Source: Pseudomonas soli (GTDB lineage: Bacteria; Pseudomonadota; Gammaproteobacteria; Pseudomonadales; Pseudomonadaceae). Taken from it: a stretch of DNA of 64,000 nucleotides. The stretch lies in contig NZ_FOEQ01000003.1 in NCBI RefSeq assembly GCF_900110655.1, positions 372,001 through 436,000 on the forward strand, given 5' to 3'. Of the stretch, positions 42,109-51,010 are shown piece after piece. The position numbers and the translations under genes were made by a program. Numbering within the stretch: the first letter of the stretch is position 1; every line of letters begins with the position of its first letter. The notes below the pieces were generated by a model that did not search any database, was not told where the DNA came from, and worked only from the letters and a program-made list of their open reading frames with translations.

Positions 42109-43443
42109 ATGAGCCACATACCCAAGGCGGAGTACGCCCGTCGGCGCAAGGCGCTGATGGCGCAGATGGTCCCCAACAGCATCGCCATCCTGCCCGCCGC
42201 CGCAGTTGCCATCCGCAATCGCGACGTCGAGCATGTCTATCGTCAGGACAGCGATTTCCAGTACCTGAGCGGTTTCCCCGAGCCGGAGGCTGTGATCGCG
42301 CTGATCCCGGGCCGCGAGCATGGCGAGTACGTGCTGTTCTGCCGCGAGCGCAATCCCGAGCGCGAGCAGTGGGATGGCCTGCGGGCCGGCCAGGAAGGCG
42401 CGGTGCGTGATTTCGGCGCCGACGACGCCTTCCCCATCAGTGATATCGACGAGATCCTGCCGGGCCTGATCGAGGGCCGCGAGCGGGTCTACAGCAACAT
42501 GGGCGGCAATGCCGAATTCGACCGCCGGCTGATGGAGTGGATCAATGTGATTCGCTCCAAGGCCCGCCTGGGCGCTCAGCCGCCGAACGAGTTCGTTGCC
42601 CTGGATCATCTGCTGCACGACATGCGCCTGTATAAATCGGCGGCGGAAGTGAAGGTCATGCGCGAGGCCGCGGCGATCTCCGCCCGTGCCCATGTGCGCG
42701 CCATGCAGGCCTGCCGCGCTGGGCTGTACGAGTACAGCCTGGAAGCCGAGCTGGACTACGAGTTCCGCAAGGGCGGGGCGAAGATGCCGGCCTACGGCTC
42801 GATCGTCGCCGCCGGGCGCAATGGCTGCATCCTGCACTACCAGCAGAATGATGCGCCGCTCAAGGACGGTGACCTGGTGCTGATCGACGCCGGTTGCGAG
42901 ATCGACTGCTACGCCAGCGACATCACCCGCACCTTCCCGGTCAGTGGGCGCTTCTCGCCCGAGCAGAAAGCCATCTACGAGCTGGTGCTCGCGGCCCAAG
43001 CCGCGGCGTTCGCCGAGATCGCCCCGGGCAAGCACTGGAACCATGCCCACGAGGCGACCGTGCGGGTGATCACCGAAGGGCTGGTGGCGCTGGGCCTGCT
43101 CAAGGGCGAGGTACAGGCGCTGATCGACAGCGAGGCCTACCGTGCCTTCTACATGCACCGCGCCGGGCACTGGCTGGGCATGGACGTGCACGATGTGGGC
43201 GAATACAAGGTCGGTGGCCAGTGGCGCGTGCTCGAGCCGGGCATGGCGTTGACGGTCGAACCGGGCATCTATATCGCGCCCGACAACCAGGCCGTGGCGA
43301 AGAAATGGCGCGGCATCGGCGTAAGGATCGAGGACGACGTGGTGGTAACCAGACAAGGCTGTGAAATCCTCACTTCGGGTGTGCCACGCACGGTCGCCGA
43401 GATCGAGGCGCTGATGCACGAAGCGCGTAAGGACGCCGCATGA
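42109..43443 (+). CDS. pepP: Xaa-Pro aminopeptidase PepP
   Basis: This 444-residue M24 metallopeptidase removes N-terminal residues preceding proline. It has the aminopeptidase-P N-terminal domain (YARRRKALMAQMVPNSIAILPAA) and a pita-bread catalytic domain. The dimetal ligands fall in VLIDAGCEIDCYASDITRTFPV (two Asp), HRAGHWLGMDVHDVG (His) and TVEPGIYIAP and GIGVRIEDDVVV (Glu). ATG 42109 is chosen; a TTG two codons earlier is in frame. It overlaps ubiH by 4 bp, the conserved pepP–ubiH arrangement. Confidence 0.93.
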   Translation: MSHIPKAEYARRRKALMAQMVPNSIAILPAAAVAIRNRDVEHVYRQDSDFQYLSGFPEPEAVIALIPGREHGEYVLFCRERNPEREQWDGLRAGQEGAVRDFGADDAFPISDIDEILPGLIEGRERVYSNMGGNAEFDRRLMEWINVIRSKARLGAQPPNEFVALDHLLHDMRLYKSAAEVKVMREAAAISARAHVRAMQACRAGLYEYSLEAELDYEFRKGGAKMPAYGSIVAAGRNGCILHYQQNDAPLKDGDLVLIDAGCEIDCYASDITRTFPVSGRFSPEQKAIYELVLAAQAAAFAEIAPGKHWNHAHEATVRVITEGLVALGLLKGEVQALIDSEAYRAFYMHRAGHWLGMDVHDVGEYKVGGQWRVLEPGMALTVEPGIYIAPDNQAVAKKWRGIGVRIEDDVVVTRQGCEILTSGVPRTVAEIEALMHEARKDAA

Positions 43444-44639
43444 ACCGGGTCAACCTGGCGATCATCGGTGGCGGCCTGGTGGGCGCCAGCCTGGCCCTCA
43501 CGCTGCAGGCCGCAGCTAAGGCGCGTGGCTGGACGATCCTGCTGATCGAGCCGTTTGCACCGGGCGACAGCTTCCAGCCCAGCTACGACGCGCGTTCTTC
43601 GGCGCTGTCCTACGGCACCCGGCAGATCTATGAGCGGCTGGGGCTGTGGCAGGCCATCAGCCGCCGCGCCGAGCCGATCCGGCAGATCCAGGTGTCCGAC
43701 CGTGGCCGCTTCGGCGCCGCGCGCCTGGATGCGCTGGAGGAAGGCGTGCCGGCGCTCGGCTATGTGGTGGAGAACGCCTGGCTCGGCCAGTGCCTGTGGC
43801 AGGCCATCGACAACGAGGTGGTCAGCTGGCGCTGCCCAGCGCAAGTGCAGGCGATGCAGGCCATCGCCGGTGGCTATCGGTTGCAGCTGGACGACGACAC
43901 CGTGTTGGAGTGCGACCTGGCGGTGCTGGCCGATGGTGGCCGTTCGGGCCTGCGCGAGCAGTTGGGCATCCATGTGCGCCACACGCCGTATGACCAGAGC
44001 GCGCTGATCGCCAACATCACCCCAGGCGAGGCCCATGCCGGGCAGGCGTTCGAGCGCTTCACCGAGCAAGGGCCGATGGCCCTGCTGCCGCTGGCAGACA
44101 ACCGCTGCGCGCTGGTCTGGACCCGCCAGGGCATGGATGCCAAGCGCCTGGCCGAGCTCGACGAGCGCAGCTTCCTGCGCGAACTGCAGGAAGCATTCGG
44201 CTACCGCCTCGGCGCCCTGCGCCAGGTCGGTGCCCGTCATCTCTATCCACTGTCGCTGGTGGAGGCCGAGGAGCAGGTGCGCCCGCACCTGGTGGTGCTG
44301 GGCAATGCTGCCCACAGCCTGCACCCGATCGCAGGCCAAGGCTTCAACCTGTCGCTGCGCGATGTGCAGTCGCTGGCGGACGCCTTGCTGGCCGGCCCGG
44401 CGCTGCCGGGCGATCTGCCCACGCTACAGGGCTATCACCAGCGCCAGCGCCTCGACCAGGCCTTGACCATCGGCTTCTCCGATCAGGTCACCCGTGTGTT
44501 CGGCAGCAGCCAGCCGCTGCTGGCGGCCGGGCGCAACCTCGGCCTGCTCGGGTTGGACTTGCTGCCGCCGGCGAAAAGCTGGTTCGCCCGCCAGGCCATG
44601 GGCCTCGGTACTCGCCCCGATCCGCGGGGCCGCCCATGA
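43440..44639 (+). CDS. ubiH: Ubiquinone-biosynthesis flavin hydroxylase UbiH
   Basis: This 399-residue FAD monooxygenase of the UbiH/UbiF family hydroxylates an intermediate of ubiquinone synthesis at the membrane. It has the dinucleotide motif AIIGGGLVGASLAL, the DG motif CDLAVLADGGRSGLR, and the second FAD motif GNAAHSLHPIAGQGFNLSLRDV. It is coupled on both sides (ATGA overlaps with pepP and the DUF4442 gene). Position after pepP supports UbiH rather than UbiI or UbiF. Confidence 0.92.
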   Translation: MNRVNLAIIGGGLVGASLALTLQAAAKARGWTILLIEPFAPGDSFQPSYDARSSALSYGTRQIYERLGLWQAISRRAEPIRQIQVSDRGRFGAARLDALEEGVPALGYVVENAWLGQCLWQAIDNEVVSWRCPAQVQAMQAIAGGYRLQLDDDTVLECDLAVLADGGRSGLREQLGIHVRHTPYDQSALIANITPGEAHAGQAFERFTEQGPMALLPLADNRCALVWTRQGMDAKRLAELDERSFLRELQEAFGYRLGALRQVGARHLYPLSLVEAEEQVRPHLVVLGNAAHSLHPIAGQGFNLSLRDVQSLADALLAGPALPGDLPTLQGYHQRQRLDQALTIGFSDQVTRVFGSSQPLLAAGRNLGLLGLDLLPPAKSWFARQAMGLGTRPDPRGRP

Positions 44640-45118
44640 GCGCTGCGCGCCGGCTCGCACGGCGAGCGCGGATGCTGCGCTGGTTGCTGAACTTCTACCC
44701 GCCCTACCTGGGCGCCGGCATCCACATCCAGGAAATCAGCCCGGACATGCGCAGCGTCAAGGTGCGCATGAAGCTGACGCGGTGGAATCGCAACTACGTC
44801 GGCACCCAGTTCGGTGGCAGCCTGTACGCGATGGTCGACCCGTTCTACATGCTGCTGCTGATCGAGCAGCTGGGGCGCGAGTACATCGTCTGGGACAAGG
44901 CCGCTTCCATCGATTTCATCTCGCCGGGCAAGGGCCCGGTGTATGCCGAATTCCACGTCGACGACGCGCTGCTGGACGAGATCCGCCAGCAGACCGCCAG
45001 CGGCAAGAAGTACCTGCCGCGGTTGCAGGTGGAGATCCGCGATGGCGCCGGCGAGCTGGTGGCGCGGGTCGACAAAACTTTATACGTGCGGCTCAAGCCG
45101 CAAGCGAGGCAGGCGTAA
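44636..45118 (+). CDS. DUF4442 hotdog-fold protein
   Basis: This 160-residue protein has a hotdog-like thioesterase fold pattern (MRSVKVRMKLTRWNRNYVGTQFGGSLYAMVDPFYMLLL) and is placed in DUF4442. It starts by overlapping the ubiH stop and ends 3 bp before ubiI, so it is co-transcribed with both ubiquinone hydroxylases. A role with acyl or polyprenyl-linked substrates is possible, but no catalytic residue is certain. In P. aeruginosa the same small gene sits between ubiH and ubiI. Confidence 0.85.
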   Translation: MSAARRLARRARMLRWLLNFYPPYLGAGIHIQEISPDMRSVKVRMKLTRWNRNYVGTQFGGSLYAMVDPFYMLLLIEQLGREYIVWDKAASIDFISPGKGPVYAEFHVDDALLDEIRQQTASGKKYLPRLQVEIRDGAGELVARVDKTLYVRLKPQARQA

Positions 45119-45121
45119 GGC

Positions 45122-46345
45122 ATGGAAATGCGCGCAGATCTGTTGATTGTCGGTGCCGGCATGGTCGGCAGCGCCCTGGCCCTGGCCTTGCGCCACAGTG
45201 GCCTGGAGGTGCTTCTGCTCGACGGTGGGCCGTTGTCGGTCAAGCCGTTTGACGGCGAGGCGCCTTTCGAACCAAGGGTCAGTGCCCTGTCGGCGGCCAG
45301 CCAGCGCATTCTCGAGCGCCTGGGGGCCTGGGAGGGCATCGCCCGGCGCCGTGTCTCGCCGTACTCGGACATGCACGTGTGGGATGGCAGCGGCACCGGC
45401 GAGATTCATTTTTCCGCGGCCAGCGTGCATGCCGAGGTGCTGGGGCATATCGTCGAGAACCGTGTGGTCCAGGACGGCCTGCTGGAGCGCCTGCACGACA
45501 GCGATGTCGGGCTGCTGGCCAATGCCCGCCTGGAACAGTTGCGCCGCTCCGGTGACGAATGGTTGGTGACCTTGGCCGATGGTCGCAAGCTGCGCGCGCC
45601 GCTGGTGGTCGCCGCTGACGGCGCCAATTCGGCTGTACGTCGCCTGGCCGGTTGCCAGACCCGTGAATGGGATTACCTGCATCACGCCATCGTCACCAGT
45701 GTGCGTTGCAGTGAGGCGCACCGCGCCACGGCCTGGCAACGCTTCACCGACGAAGGCCCGCTGGCCTTCCTGCCGCTGTCGCGTGATGGCCGCCAGGACT
45801 GGTGCTCGATCGTCTGGTCGACCACGCCGGAGCAGGCCGAGCAGGCCATGGCGCTGGACGATACGGCGTTCCGCAAGGCGCTTGAGCGTGCCTTCGAAGG
45901 CCGTCTGGGTGACGTGCTCGAGGCTGATCCGCGGGTCTGCGTGCCGCTGCGCCAGCGCCACGCCAAGCGTTATGTCGATGAAGGGTTGGCGCTGATCGGC
46001 GATGCCGCCCACACCATCCATCCGCTGGCGGGGCAGGGGGTCAACCTGGGCTTCCTCGATGCCGCCGTGCTGGCCGAAGAGCTGGTACGTGCCAGCGAGC
46101 GCGGCGAGCGCCTGGCCGATGTGAAGGTGCTGAGCCGCTTCGAACGGCGGCGCATGCCGCACAACCTGGCGCTGATGGCGGCGATGGAGGGCTTCGAGCG
46201 GTTGTTCCAGGCCAACCCGTTGCCGCTGCGCTGGTTGCGCAATAGTGGGTTGAAGTTGGTGGAGCAGATGCCGGAGGCCAAGGCGCTGTTCGTGCGCCAG
46301 GCATTGGGGTTGTCCGGGGACCTGCCGGATTTGGCCAAGGCCTGA
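45122..46345 (+). CDS. ubiI: Ubiquinone-biosynthesis flavin hydroxylase UbiI (VisC-like)
   Basis: This 407-residue FAD monooxygenase, paralogous to ubiH, has LIVGAGMVGSALALALR, the DG motif APLVVAADGANSAVRRL and GDAAHTIHPLAGQGVNLGFLDA. It carries out a second ring hydroxylation in ubiquinone synthesis. In-frame ATG 45128 has the better-spaced site (AAGG 7 nt upstream) and may be the true start, losing two residues. UbiI versus UbiF cannot be settled by motif; genomic position favours UbiI. Confidence 0.87.
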   Translation: MEMRADLLIVGAGMVGSALALALRHSGLEVLLLDGGPLSVKPFDGEAPFEPRVSALSAASQRILERLGAWEGIARRRVSPYSDMHVWDGSGTGEIHFSAASVHAEVLGHIVENRVVQDGLLERLHDSDVGLLANARLEQLRRSGDEWLVTLADGRKLRAPLVVAADGANSAVRRLAGCQTREWDYLHHAIVTSVRCSEAHRATAWQRFTDEGPLAFLPLSRDGRQDWCSIVWSTTPEQAEQAMALDDTAFRKALERAFEGRLGDVLEADPRVCVPLRQRHAKRYVDEGLALIGDAAHTIHPLAGQGVNLGFLDAAVLAEELVRASERGERLADVKVLSRFERRRMPHNLALMAAMEGFERLFQANPLPLRWLRNSGLKLVEQMPEAKALFVRQALGLSGDLPDLAKA

Positions 46346-46347
46346 AG

Positions 46348-46379
46348 GTTGCTGGGGCTGCGCAGCAGCCCCTTGCAAC
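46348..46379 (+). terminator. Hairpin after ubiI
   Basis: GTTGC-TGGGGCTGC-GCA-GCAGCCCC-TT-GCAAC forms a strong extended stem-loop just past the ubiI stop. It lacks a T run but lies between the ubi operon and the Fur-controlled iron gene. Confidence 0.55.
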
Positions 46380-46410
46380 ATCCGGTAACGGCTAAGCAGA
46401 TGAGTAGGAA

Positions 46411-46429
46411 AATGGGATTCACTACCATT
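46411..46429 (+). promoter_or_regulatory. Predicted Fur box upstream of the ferric-binding protein gene
   Basis: AATGGGATTCACTACCATT agrees with AATGATAATCATTATCATT at 14 of 19 positions and is itself a near-perfect dyad (AATGG/CCATT). It ends 33 bp before the start codon. Confidence 0.65.
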
Positions 46430-46462
46430 TGCACCTCTCAACCCAGCGAGGAGTACCCCCCG

Positions 46463-47464
46463 ATGTTGCCCCGCAAGCCCCTACTGGCCGCCCTGGCCCT
46501 CACTTTGTTCGGCGGCACCGCCCAGGCGGCGGAAGAAGTGGTGGTGTACTCCTCGCGCATCGACGAGCTGATCAAGCCGGTGTTCGACGCCTATACCGCC
46601 AAGACTGGCGTCAAGATCAAGTTCATCACCGACAAGGAAGCGCCCTTGATGCAGCGCATCAAGGCCGAGGGCGAGAACGGCGTGGCCGACCTGCTGCTCA
46701 CCGTCGATGCCGGCAACCTCTGGCAAGCCGAGCAGATGGGCATCCTGCAACCGATCAAGGCGGCCACCATCGACCAGAACATTCCGCCGCAGTACCGCGC
46801 CTCGTCCCACGACTGGACTGGCCTGAGCCTGCGCGCACGGACCATCGCCTACTCCACCGACCGGGTCAAACCCACCGAGCTGACCACCTACGAGGCCCTG
46901 GCCGACAAGCACTGGGAAGGCCGCCTGTGCCTGCGCACGGCGAAGAAGGTCTACAACCAGTCGCTGACCGCCACCCTGATCGAGAAACACGGCGAGGCCG
47001 AGACCGAGAAACTGATCAAGGGCTGGGTCAACAACCTCTCCACCGACGTGTTCTCCGACGACACCGCAGTGCTTCAGGCCATTGCCGCCGGCCAGTGCGA
47101 CGTGGGCATCGTCAACACCTATTACTACGGGCGCCTGCACAAGGAAAAGCCTGATCTGCCGGTGAGGCTGTTCTGGCCCAACCAGGGTGACCGCGGTGTG
47201 CACGTCAACCTGTCGGGCATCGGCCTGACCAAGCATGCGCCGCATCCCGAAGCGGCAAAGAAACTGGTGGAGTGGATGACCGGCGAAGAGGCGCAGAAGC
47301 TGTTTGCCGACATCAACCAGGAGTTCCCGGCCAACCCGAAGGTGAAGCCATCGGCGGAAGTGGCGGCCTGGGGTAGCTTCAAGGCCGACAGCATTCCGGT
47401 GGAAGTCGCAGGCAAGCGCCAGGCCGAAGCCATTCGCTTGATGGATCGGGCTGGCTGGAACTGA
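46463..47464 (+). CDS. Fe(3+) ABC transporter substrate-binding protein (FbpA/FutA type)
   Basis: This 333-residue periplasmic protein has a signal peptide ([20 protein letters not shown], cleavage after AQA). It begins [35 protein letters not shown], the FbpA/FutA opening, and the paired tyrosines in [13 protein letters not shown] are the usual ferric-ion ligands. ATG 46463 follows GAGGAG. The Fur box upstream agrees with iron control. The permease gene is 114 bp downstream, past a REP pair. Confidence 0.9.
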   Translation: MLPRKPLLAALALTLFGGTAQAAEEVVVYSSRIDELIKPVFDAYTAKTGVKIKFITDKEAPLMQRIKAEGENGVADLLLTVDAGNLWQAEQMGILQPIKAATIDQNIPPQYRASSHDWTGLSLRARTIAYSTDRVKPTELTTYEALADKHWEGRLCLRTAKKVYNQSLTATLIEKHGEAETEKLIKGWVNNLSTDVFSDDTAVLQAIAAGQCDVGIVNTYYYGRLHKEKPDLPVRLFWPNQGDRGVHVNLSGIGLTKHAPHPEAAKKLVEWMTGEEAQKLFADINQEFPANPKVKPSAEVAAWGSFKADSIPVEVAGKRQAEAIRLMDRAGWN

Positions 47465-47488
47465 GTACCGCCTTATCCTTGAGAACCG

Positions 47489-47549
47489 ATCGCGGGGCAA
47501 GCCCGCTCCCACGAACCATGCGGACGTGGGAGCTGGCTTGCCCCGCGAT
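47489..47549. repeat. REP pair (inverted) between iron-binding protein and permease genes
   Basis: Two 25-bp REP units face each other (ATCGCGGGGCAAGCCCGCTC... and its complement) with about 11 bp between. The resulting hairpin may lower permease expression relative to the binding protein, as often seen in ABC operons. Confidence 0.85.
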
Positions 47550-47578
47550 GCTATCGCACAGCCATCGAGATTTTCGAT

Positions 47579-49201
47579 TTGCCCCATTATCCCCAACGCC
47601 GCTGGTACCTGCCGGTCTTCCTGGTCGCCGCCCTGGTCTTGCTGCCGCTCAGTGTCTTGCTGTTGTCATGGCAGTCGGTCGACACCCAGATCTGGTCGCA
47701 CCTGCTCGACACCCAGATGAGCCGCCTGCTGGGCAATACCCTGACCCTGGTGCTGGGCGTGGGTATCGGCGTGAGCGTGCTGGGGGTTAGCCTGGCGTGG
47801 CTCACCAGCCTCTGCGAATTCCCTGGCCGGCGTTGGCTGGATTGGGCGCTGATGCTGCCGTTCGCCATCCCGGCCTATGTGCTGGCTTTCGTCTTCGTCG
47901 GCCTGCTCGATTTTGCAGGCCCCGTGCAGACCGCGCTGCGCGAGGTGTTCGGGCCCATGCGCCTGCCCAGGGTGCGCTCCACCGGTGGTGTGATCACGGT
48001 ATTGGTGCTGGTGTTCTACCCCTACGTCTACCTGCTGGCGCGCACGGCCTTCCTGGCCCAGGGCAAGGGCTTGATGGAGGCGTCGCGGGTGTTGGGGCTG
48101 TCACCGCTGCAGGCCTTCTGGCGGGTGGCCTTGCCCATGGCGCGGCCGGCCATCGGCGCCGGCATCGCCCTGGCACTGATGGAGACCCTGGCCGATTTCG
48201 GCGCGGTGGCAGTATTCAATTTCGACACCTTTACCACAGCCATCTACAAGACCTGGTACGGCTTCTTCAGCCTCTCCAGCGCGGCGCAACTCGCCAGCCT
48301 GCTGCTGCTGGCGGTGATGCTGGTGCTGTATGGCGAGCGCCGGGCCCGAGGCGCCAGCCGCAGTGGCAACGAACGCCCGAGGGCGCAGGCGCTTTATCAC
48401 TTGCGGGGGATCAAGGCGTTGGCTGCCAGTGGCTGGTGCCTGCTGGTGTTCGCCTGTGCCTTCGTCATTCCGATGCTGCAGTTGCTGGCGTGGTTCTGGC
48501 AGCGCGGGCGGCACGACCTCGACGAGCGCTATCTAGGCCTGGTCATGCACACCCTGTACCTGGGGGCCATGGCGGCGCTGATCACGGTCAGCGTGGCCAT
48601 GCTTCTGGCGTTCGCCAGGCGGCAGGCCCCGACTGCCGGTATCCGCGCCGGGGTTGGATTGGCCAACTTGGGTTACGCCTTGCCCGGCTCGGTGCTGGCC
48701 GTGTCGATCATGCTGGCGTTCAGCTACCTGGACAACCAGCTGGTAGTGCCGCTGTCCCAGTGGTTGGGCGGGGTGGGCAAGCCGTTGTTGCTGGGAAGCT
48801 TATCGGCATTGTTGCTCGCCTATCTGGTGCGGTTCATCGCCGTGGCCTATGGTCCGCTGGAGAGCAGCCTGGAGCGGATCCGCCCATCGCTTCCGGAAGC
48901 GTCGCGCAGCCTCGGGGTCGCTGGCCCAGGATTGTTTTTCAAGGTGTATCTGCCGTTGCTGGTGCCCGGCGCCCTCAGTGCCGCCCTGCTGGTGTTCGTC
49001 GATGTACTCAAGGAGATGCCGGCGACTTTGCTGATGCGCCCGTTCGGCTGGGATACCCTGGCCGTGCGCGTGTTCGAGATGACCAGCGAGGGCGAATGGG
49101 CGCGTGCTTCGCTGCCAGCGTTGACCCTGGTACTGGTCGGCCTGCTGCCGGTGATCGGGCTGATCCGCCGCTCGGCCCATCGTCCGGGGCATCCGCGCTG
49201 A
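47579..49201 (+). CDS. Fe(3+) ABC transporter double permease (FbpB type)
   Basis: This 540-residue membrane protein has about 12 helices and two permease domains. Each has an EAA loop: GLMEASRVLGLSPLQAFWRVALPMARP and SLPEASRSLGVAGPGLFFKVYLPLLVP. This is the FbpB layout. The likely start is TTG 47579 (reading MPHYPQRRWYLPVFLV); no ATG exists before the first helix, and the ribosome-binding site is weak. No ATPase gene follows; gcvT begins 124 bp later. A remotely encoded FbpC-type ATPase must energise it. Confidence 0.87.
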   Translation: MPHYPQRRWYLPVFLVAALVLLPLSVLLLSWQSVDTQIWSHLLDTQMSRLLGNTLTLVLGVGIGVSVLGVSLAWLTSLCEFPGRRWLDWALMLPFAIPAYVLAFVFVGLLDFAGPVQTALREVFGPMRLPRVRSTGGVITVLVLVFYPYVYLLARTAFLAQGKGLMEASRVLGLSPLQAFWRVALPMARPAIGAGIALALMETLADFGAVAVFNFDTFTTAIYKTWYGFFSLSSAAQLASLLLLAVMLVLYGERRARGASRSGNERPRAQALYHLRGIKALAASGWCLLVFACAFVIPMLQLLAWFWQRGRHDLDERYLGLVMHTLYLGAMAALITVSVAMLLAFARRQAPTAGIRAGVGLANLGYALPGSVLAVSIMLAFSYLDNQLVVPLSQWLGGVGKPLLLGSLSALLLAYLVRFIAVAYGPLESSLERIRPSLPEASRSLGVAGPGLFFKVYLPLLVPGALSAALLVFVDVLKEMPATLLMRPFGWDTLAVRVFEMTSEGEWARASLPALTLVLVGLLPVIGLIRRSAHRPGHPR

Positions 49202-49203
49202 GG

Positions 49204-49232
49204 GTGTCACGCAGCGCCCTTGCGGCTACAAT
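49204..49232 (+). promoter_or_regulatory. Candidate sigma-70 promoter of gcvT
   Basis: GTGTCA and TACAAT are spaced 17 bp (four and five of six matches). I find no clear glycine riboswitch in the leader of about 90 nt. Confidence 0.4.
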
Positions 49233-49324
49233 GCGCGGCATTCGCAGCGACGGGTCTACAAGAACAGGTGATGACAGAACATCGCCGACCGCCGCTGCCT
49301 CGCCACGCCCGGAAGGAGAAACCC

Positions 49325-50407
49325 ATGGGACAGCGTACGCCTCTGTATGACCTGCACCTGGCGCTCGGCGCCAAGACGGTCGATTTCGGCGGATGGGACA
49401 TGCCCCTGCACTACGGCTCGCAAGTCGAGGAGCACCACCAGGTGCGCAGTGACTGCGGGGTGTTCGATGTTTCCCACATGACGGTCATCGATATCGATGG
49501 CTGCGCCGCCACGCCCTGGCTGCAACACCTGCTGGCCAACGACGTGACGCGCCTGGAAAGCCCCGGCAAGGCCCTCTACAGCCCGCTGCTCAATGCCGAG
49601 GGCGGGGTAATTGACGATCTCATTGCCTACCGCACCGAAGACGGTTATCGCCTGGTGGCCAATGCCGCCACCCGCGACAAGGTGCTGGCCTGGCTGCAGG
49701 CCCGCAGCGAAGGCTTCAAGGTGAATTTCAAGGCACGGCCTGAACTGGCCATTCTCGCCATCCAGGGGCCGCATGCCCGAGAAAAGGTCGCTGCCCTGCT
49801 CAGCGCCTCGCGGGCCGCGCTGATCCGCGAGCTGCGCCCCTTCGAAGGCCTCGCCGACGGTGACTGGTTCATCGCCCGCACCGGCTATACCGGGGAAGAC
49901 GGGCTGGAAATCATTCTTCCGGGCGAACAGGCCCCGGCGTTCTACAACGACCTGGTCGGCGCCGGTATCGCCCCGAGCGGCCTGGGCGCCCGCGATACGC
50001 TGCGCCTGGAAGCCGGCATGAACCTGTATGGCCAGGATATCGATGAAGCCCATACTCCTTTGACCTCCAACCTGGGCTGGAGCGTCGCTTGGGAGCCGGT
50101 CGGGCGCGAATTTATCGGCCGCAGTGGCTTGCTCGCTGAAATCGAACAGGGCGTGAAGGAAAAACTGGTCGGTCTGGTGCTCGAGGAGCGTGGCGTATTG
50201 CGCGCGCATCAGGTGGTCCGTGTATCCGGGATTGGCGAAGGGGAGATCACCAGTGGTAGTTTCTCGCCTACGCTGAGCAAATCCATTGCCCTGGCCCGCG
50301 TGCCCATGGCCACCGGTGACCGGGCCGAGGTGGAAATCCGCGGCAAGTGGTACCCGGTGCGAGTGGTAAAGCCGACCTTCGTGCGCCATGGCAAGATCCT
50401 GATCTGA
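49325..50407 (+). CDS. gcvT: Glycine cleavage T-protein (aminomethyltransferase)
   Basis: This 360-residue enzyme transfers the aminomethyl carbon from lipoyl-H-protein to THF. Motifs include [35 protein letters not shown] and [15 protein letters not shown], plus the C-terminal [25 protein letters not shown] 49325 is fixed by GGAAGGAG. It is first in gcvT–gcvH–gcvP, all on one strand. Length is typical. Confidence 0.95.
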   Translation: MGQRTPLYDLHLALGAKTVDFGGWDMPLHYGSQVEEHHQVRSDCGVFDVSHMTVIDIDGCAATPWLQHLLANDVTRLESPGKALYSPLLNAEGGVIDDLIAYRTEDGYRLVANAATRDKVLAWLQARSEGFKVNFKARPELAILAIQGPHAREKVAALLSASRAALIRELRPFEGLADGDWFIARTGYTGEDGLEIILPGEQAPAFYNDLVGAGIAPSGLGARDTLRLEAGMNLYGQDIDEAHTPLTSNLGWSVAWEPVGREFIGRSGLLAEIEQGVKEKLVGLVLEERGVLRAHQVVRVSGIGEGEITSGSFSPTLSKSIALARVPMATGDRAEVEIRGKWYPVRVVKPTFVRHGKILI

Positions 50408-50455
50408 ACATTAACGGCGGGCCGTCCGCTGACCCATTACGAGGAATACAAGACA

Positions 50456-50839
50456 ATGAGCCAAATCCCCGCCGACCTGCGTTTTGCCGAAAGCCACGAG
50501 TGGGCTCGCCTGGAAGCCGATGGCACGGTGACCGTGGGTATCAGTGATCATGCCCAGGAAGCGCTGGGTGACGTGGTGTTCGTCGAGCTGGCCGAAGTCG
50601 GCAAGGTGTTCGCCGCAGGCGACGCCGCTGGCGTGGTCGAGTCGGTCAAGGCCGCCTCGGATATCTATGCGCCGGTGGGTGGTGAAGTCATCGCGGTCAA
50701 CGAAGAACTGGCCGACAGCCCGGAGCTGCTCAACGAAGAACCTTACGAATCGTGGATCTTCAAGCTGAAGCCGAGCGACAAGTCCGAGCTGGACAAGCTG
50801 CTGGATGCAGCAGGCTATACAGCGCTGATCGGCGAGTAA
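50456..50839 (+). CDS. gcvH: Glycine cleavage H-protein
   Basis: This 127-residue lipoyl carrier shuttles the aminomethyl group between P and T proteins. The lipoylated residue is Lys65 ([16 protein letters not shown]). The start at 50456 follows CGAGGAA. It is 48 bp after gcvT. A long REP hairpin separates it from gcvP, so the P-protein may be expressed at a different level. Confidence 0.96.
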   Translation: MSQIPADLRFAESHEWARLEADGTVTVGISDHAQEALGDVVFVELAEVGKVFAAGDAAGVVESVKAASDIYAPVGGEVIAVNEELADSPELLNEEPYESWIFKLKPSDKSELDKLLDAAGYTALIGE

Positions 50840-50847
50840 CAGGGCCG

Positions 50848-50917
50848 CCCTTATCGCGGGGCAAGCCCGCTCCCACGGAGTATTCCTTGTGGGAGTGGGC
50901 TTGCCCCGCGATAAGGG
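50848..50917. repeat. REP pair between gcvH and gcvP
   Basis: Arms of 29 bp (starting CCCTTATCGCGGGGCAAGCC) are complementary at all but one position. This is the longest and best-preserved REP hairpin in the window. It lies inside what should be a single operon. Confidence 0.88.
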
Positions 50918-51010
50918 CCGCACGGCAAACGCAATAATCCCCGCACATTCGGCAATCCTTCCTAGACTTGTAAGTCTCCATGAGAGCTGGTCCAGGAAGA
51001 GATCGTCGCC

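Noticed and set aside
41500..43419. 639-codon frame antisense to ygfB and pepP
   Set aside because: Both plus-strand genes have family motifs; the antisense product is compositionally biased.
45080..46441. 453-codon frame antisense to ubiI
   Set aside because: Mirror of a well-supported FAD monooxygenase, with no domain of its own.
49202..49324. Glycine riboswitch ahead of gcvT
   Set aside because: The leader after the predicted start is about 90 nt and lacks the paired aptamer pattern.
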